A DNA stretch of 5,856 nt from Streptosporangiaceae bacterium (lineage in GTDB: Bacteria > Actinomycetota > Actinomycetes > Streptosporangiales > Streptosporangiaceae): the NCBI GenBank assembly GCA_030039095.1, contig JASHQP010000591.1:1-5856 (forward strand). Direction: 5' to 3'. Below the pieces are notes generated by a model. The model saw nothing but the letters and a program-made list of their open reading frames with translations, was not told the origin of the DNA and ran no database searches. Positions 4,758-5,856 of the stretch are shown piece after piece. Position 1 is the stretch's first letter. Each line of letters begins with the position of its first letter. The position numbers and the translations under genes were made by a program.

Positions 4758-5856
4758 TTAGGCTGGCGGCACCTCCGGCAGGTAGGAACGCCATATCCGC
4801 TTCGCCGCGGCACGGCGTATCAGCCGCAGCATGACAAGAGCCAGCAGCGCGGCCAGGCCGGCGCCGAAGCCAGCCTGCAGGCCGCCCGCGCCGCTCCCGG
4901 CCCCGCCAGATCCGGCGGCCCCGTTCGTCGGGCCACCGCCAGAGCCTGCCGTCAGCCAGGAGAGCGTCAGCGTCGGCGCCGCCGGTGCGCCACTGCCTGG
5001 CTGCGCCGTTGGCGCGGCCGCGGCCGCGCCAAGCGCGGTGGGTGTGCTCCCGGTCGTGCTCGATGCGCCCGCGCCGGGCTGGCCCGGCCCTGAACCGGAG
5101 GACACGACCGGGGGCGTGCTGCTCGTGACCGGGGCAGGCGCGCTCGCTGTCGTCGATATGACCGGGGCCAGGGCGGTGGTGACCGGAGCCAGCGCGCCGG
5201 TGACGGTGGAAACGACGGGGGCCAGGGCGGTGGTGACCGGGGCCAGCGCCCCGGTCACGGTGGAAACGACGGGGGCCAGGGCGGTGGTGGCGGTGGTTAC
5301 GACGGGTGCGACCGCGCCGGTGAGGGTGGTGACCACGGGAGCCAGGGCGGTGGTGACCGGAGCGGCGGCCCCGGCGACCGTCGACACGATGGGTGCGACG
5401 GCCCCGGCGACCGTCGACACGATGGGTGCGACGGCCCCGGTGGCTGTCGATACAACGGGAGCCAGGGTGCTGGTGACGGGAGCGGCCGCGCCGGTGACTG
5501 TCGAGACAACCGGGGCCACGGCACCGATGACCGGGGTGGCGGCGCCCGTAATCGTTGAGGCGACCAGCGCACTGGTGACCGGGGCGGCCGCAGTGGTCGT
5601 CGCCGAGGCGGCTGGGGTCGATGCGGCGGTCGCTGTCGAAACGGTGGGTGCGACGGCGCCGGTGACCGTCGACACGATCGGGGTGAGCGGGCCAGTGGTC
5701 GTTGCTGCGGCGGGGGTGACTGTGTTGGTAACGGGGGCGGCCGCGCCGGTGGCTGTCGACACCACAGAGCCCGGGGAACTCGTGGCGCCGGCGGTGCTCG
5801 GTGCGGCTGCTGGCGGCTGCGTCTCGGCAAATGGGCGCGTGACGGCGGCGGCAGCG
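4758..5856 (-). CDS. Ala/Pro/Thr/Val-repeat surface protein with C-terminal membrane anchor, 5' end missing
   Basis: The frame stays open from the stop at 4760-4758 to the window edge (365 residues visible), so the true start and any signal peptide lie outside; the internal GTG at 5765 is not a convincing start. The bulk is a low-complexity repeat built from APVVSTVTGA and APVTTAL units, nearly uncharged and without Cys. It then passes through a Gly/Ser/Ala/Pro linker (containing LTLSWLTAGSGGG) to one hydrophobic helix near the end (FGAGLAALLALVMLRLI, about 330-346), followed by a basic tail (RRAAAKR). This is the architecture of an extracellular stalk anchored by a C-terminal transmembrane segment with a short cytoplasmic tail; no LPxTG sorting motif is present. 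It precedes the LysM membrane protein on the same strand and probably shares its transcript. I do not recognise a family. Function might be surface structure or adhesion (inference). Confidence 0.8.
   Translation of the reverse strand, partial: AAAAVTRPFAETQPPAAAPSTAGATSSPGSVVSTATGAAAPVTNTVTPAAATTTGPLTPIVSTVTGAVAPTVSTATAASTPAASATTTAAAPVTSALVASTITGAATPVIGAVAPVVSTVTGAAAPVTSTLAPVVSTATGAVAPIVSTVAGAVAPIVSTVAGAAAPVTTALAPVVTTLTGAVAPVVTTATTALAPVVSTVTGALAPVTTALAPVVSTVTGALAPVTTALAPVISTTASAPAPVTSSTPPVVSSGSGPGQPGAGASSTTGSTPTALGAAAAAPTAQPGSGAPAAPTLTLSWLTAGSGGGPTNGAAGSGGAGSGAGGLQAGFGAGLAALLALVMLRLIRRAAAKRIWRSYLPEVPPA
5167..5274 (-). repeat. 54-bp tandem repeat in the stalk gene
   Basis: Units 5167-5220 and 5221-5274 are 54 bases long and differ at three positions. 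They encode an 18-residue unit (APVVSTVTGALAPVTTAL). A third, diverging unit begins at 5275, and a partial one at 5341. Confidence 0.85.
5368..5433 (-). repeat. Exact 33-bp tandem repeat in the stalk gene
   Basis: Bases 5368-5400 are identical to 5401-5433 and encode an 11-residue unit (VAPIVSTVAGA) twice. A diverging third copy begins at 5434. Exact identity suggests recent slippage or duplication, so copy number may vary between strains. Confidence 0.85.

Noticed and set aside
3733..4761. 342-codon plus-strand frame opposite the LysM gene
   Set aside because: Arg/Gln/His-rich shadow of a strongly supported gene; its apparent repeats only mirror the LysM gene duplications.
5167..5470. Possible CRISPR array because of regularly spaced repeats
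   Set aside because: The repeats are contiguous, in frame with a coding sequence and lack unique spacers, so they are protein-coding tandem repeats.
5297..5830. 177-codon minus-strand frame over the stalk gene
   Set aside because: Pro/Arg/Ser-rich frame-shifted reading of the repeat array; the other frame gives the regular Val/Thr/Ala/Pro repeat plus a membrane anchor.

Overview
The window is very GC-rich, with strong G/C third-position bias in the coding frames. It uses TTG and GTG starts and carries actinobacterial-style LysM modules and an XRE-type regulator. This points to a filamentous or soil actinomycete (Streptomyces, Actinomadura or Frankia-like). No species can be named from the sequence. 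No mobile element, CRISPR array, tRNA or rRNA was seen.

Layout, left to right: (1) the 3' part of a CDP-glycerol glycerophosphotransferase-family gene (+), entering from the left edge; (2) a GTG-started membrane M50-type zinc metallopeptidase with an N-terminal PqqD-like domain (-), whose stop codon directly abuts the first gene's stop; (3) about 200 bases with two large adjacent stem-loops; (4) a 73-residue peptide gene (-) with a leader-like N-terminus and a Gly/Asn/Ile-rich C-terminus, preceded by a very strong ribosome-binding site in a perfect hairpin; (5) a 239-base divergent intergenic region with a 43-bp dyad, further stem-loops and a possible leaderless promoter; (6) an XRE-family regulator (+); (7) a short hairpin-containing gap; (8) a membrane protein with two LysM domains and a duplicated 60-residue C-terminal module (-); (9) the C-terminal part of a long Ala/Pro/Thr/Val-repeat protein with a membrane anchor (-), running off the right edge.

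My reading is two transcription units on the minus strand. One is peptide -> (hairpins) -> PqqD/M50 protease. It looks like a ribosomally made peptide with a dedicated processing membrane protease, controlled from the divergent promoter region by the XRE regulator. The other is repeat stalk protein -> LysM membrane protein. It looks like a cell-envelope module in which translation of the second gene may be coupled to the first through a sequestered Shine-Dalgarno site. With the teichoic-acid-type enzyme at the left edge, the theme is the cell envelope or secreted peptides. The most interesting unit is the peptide/protease/regulator set. No cyclase, radical SAM enzyme or transporter is visible, so calling it a RiPP locus remains inference.
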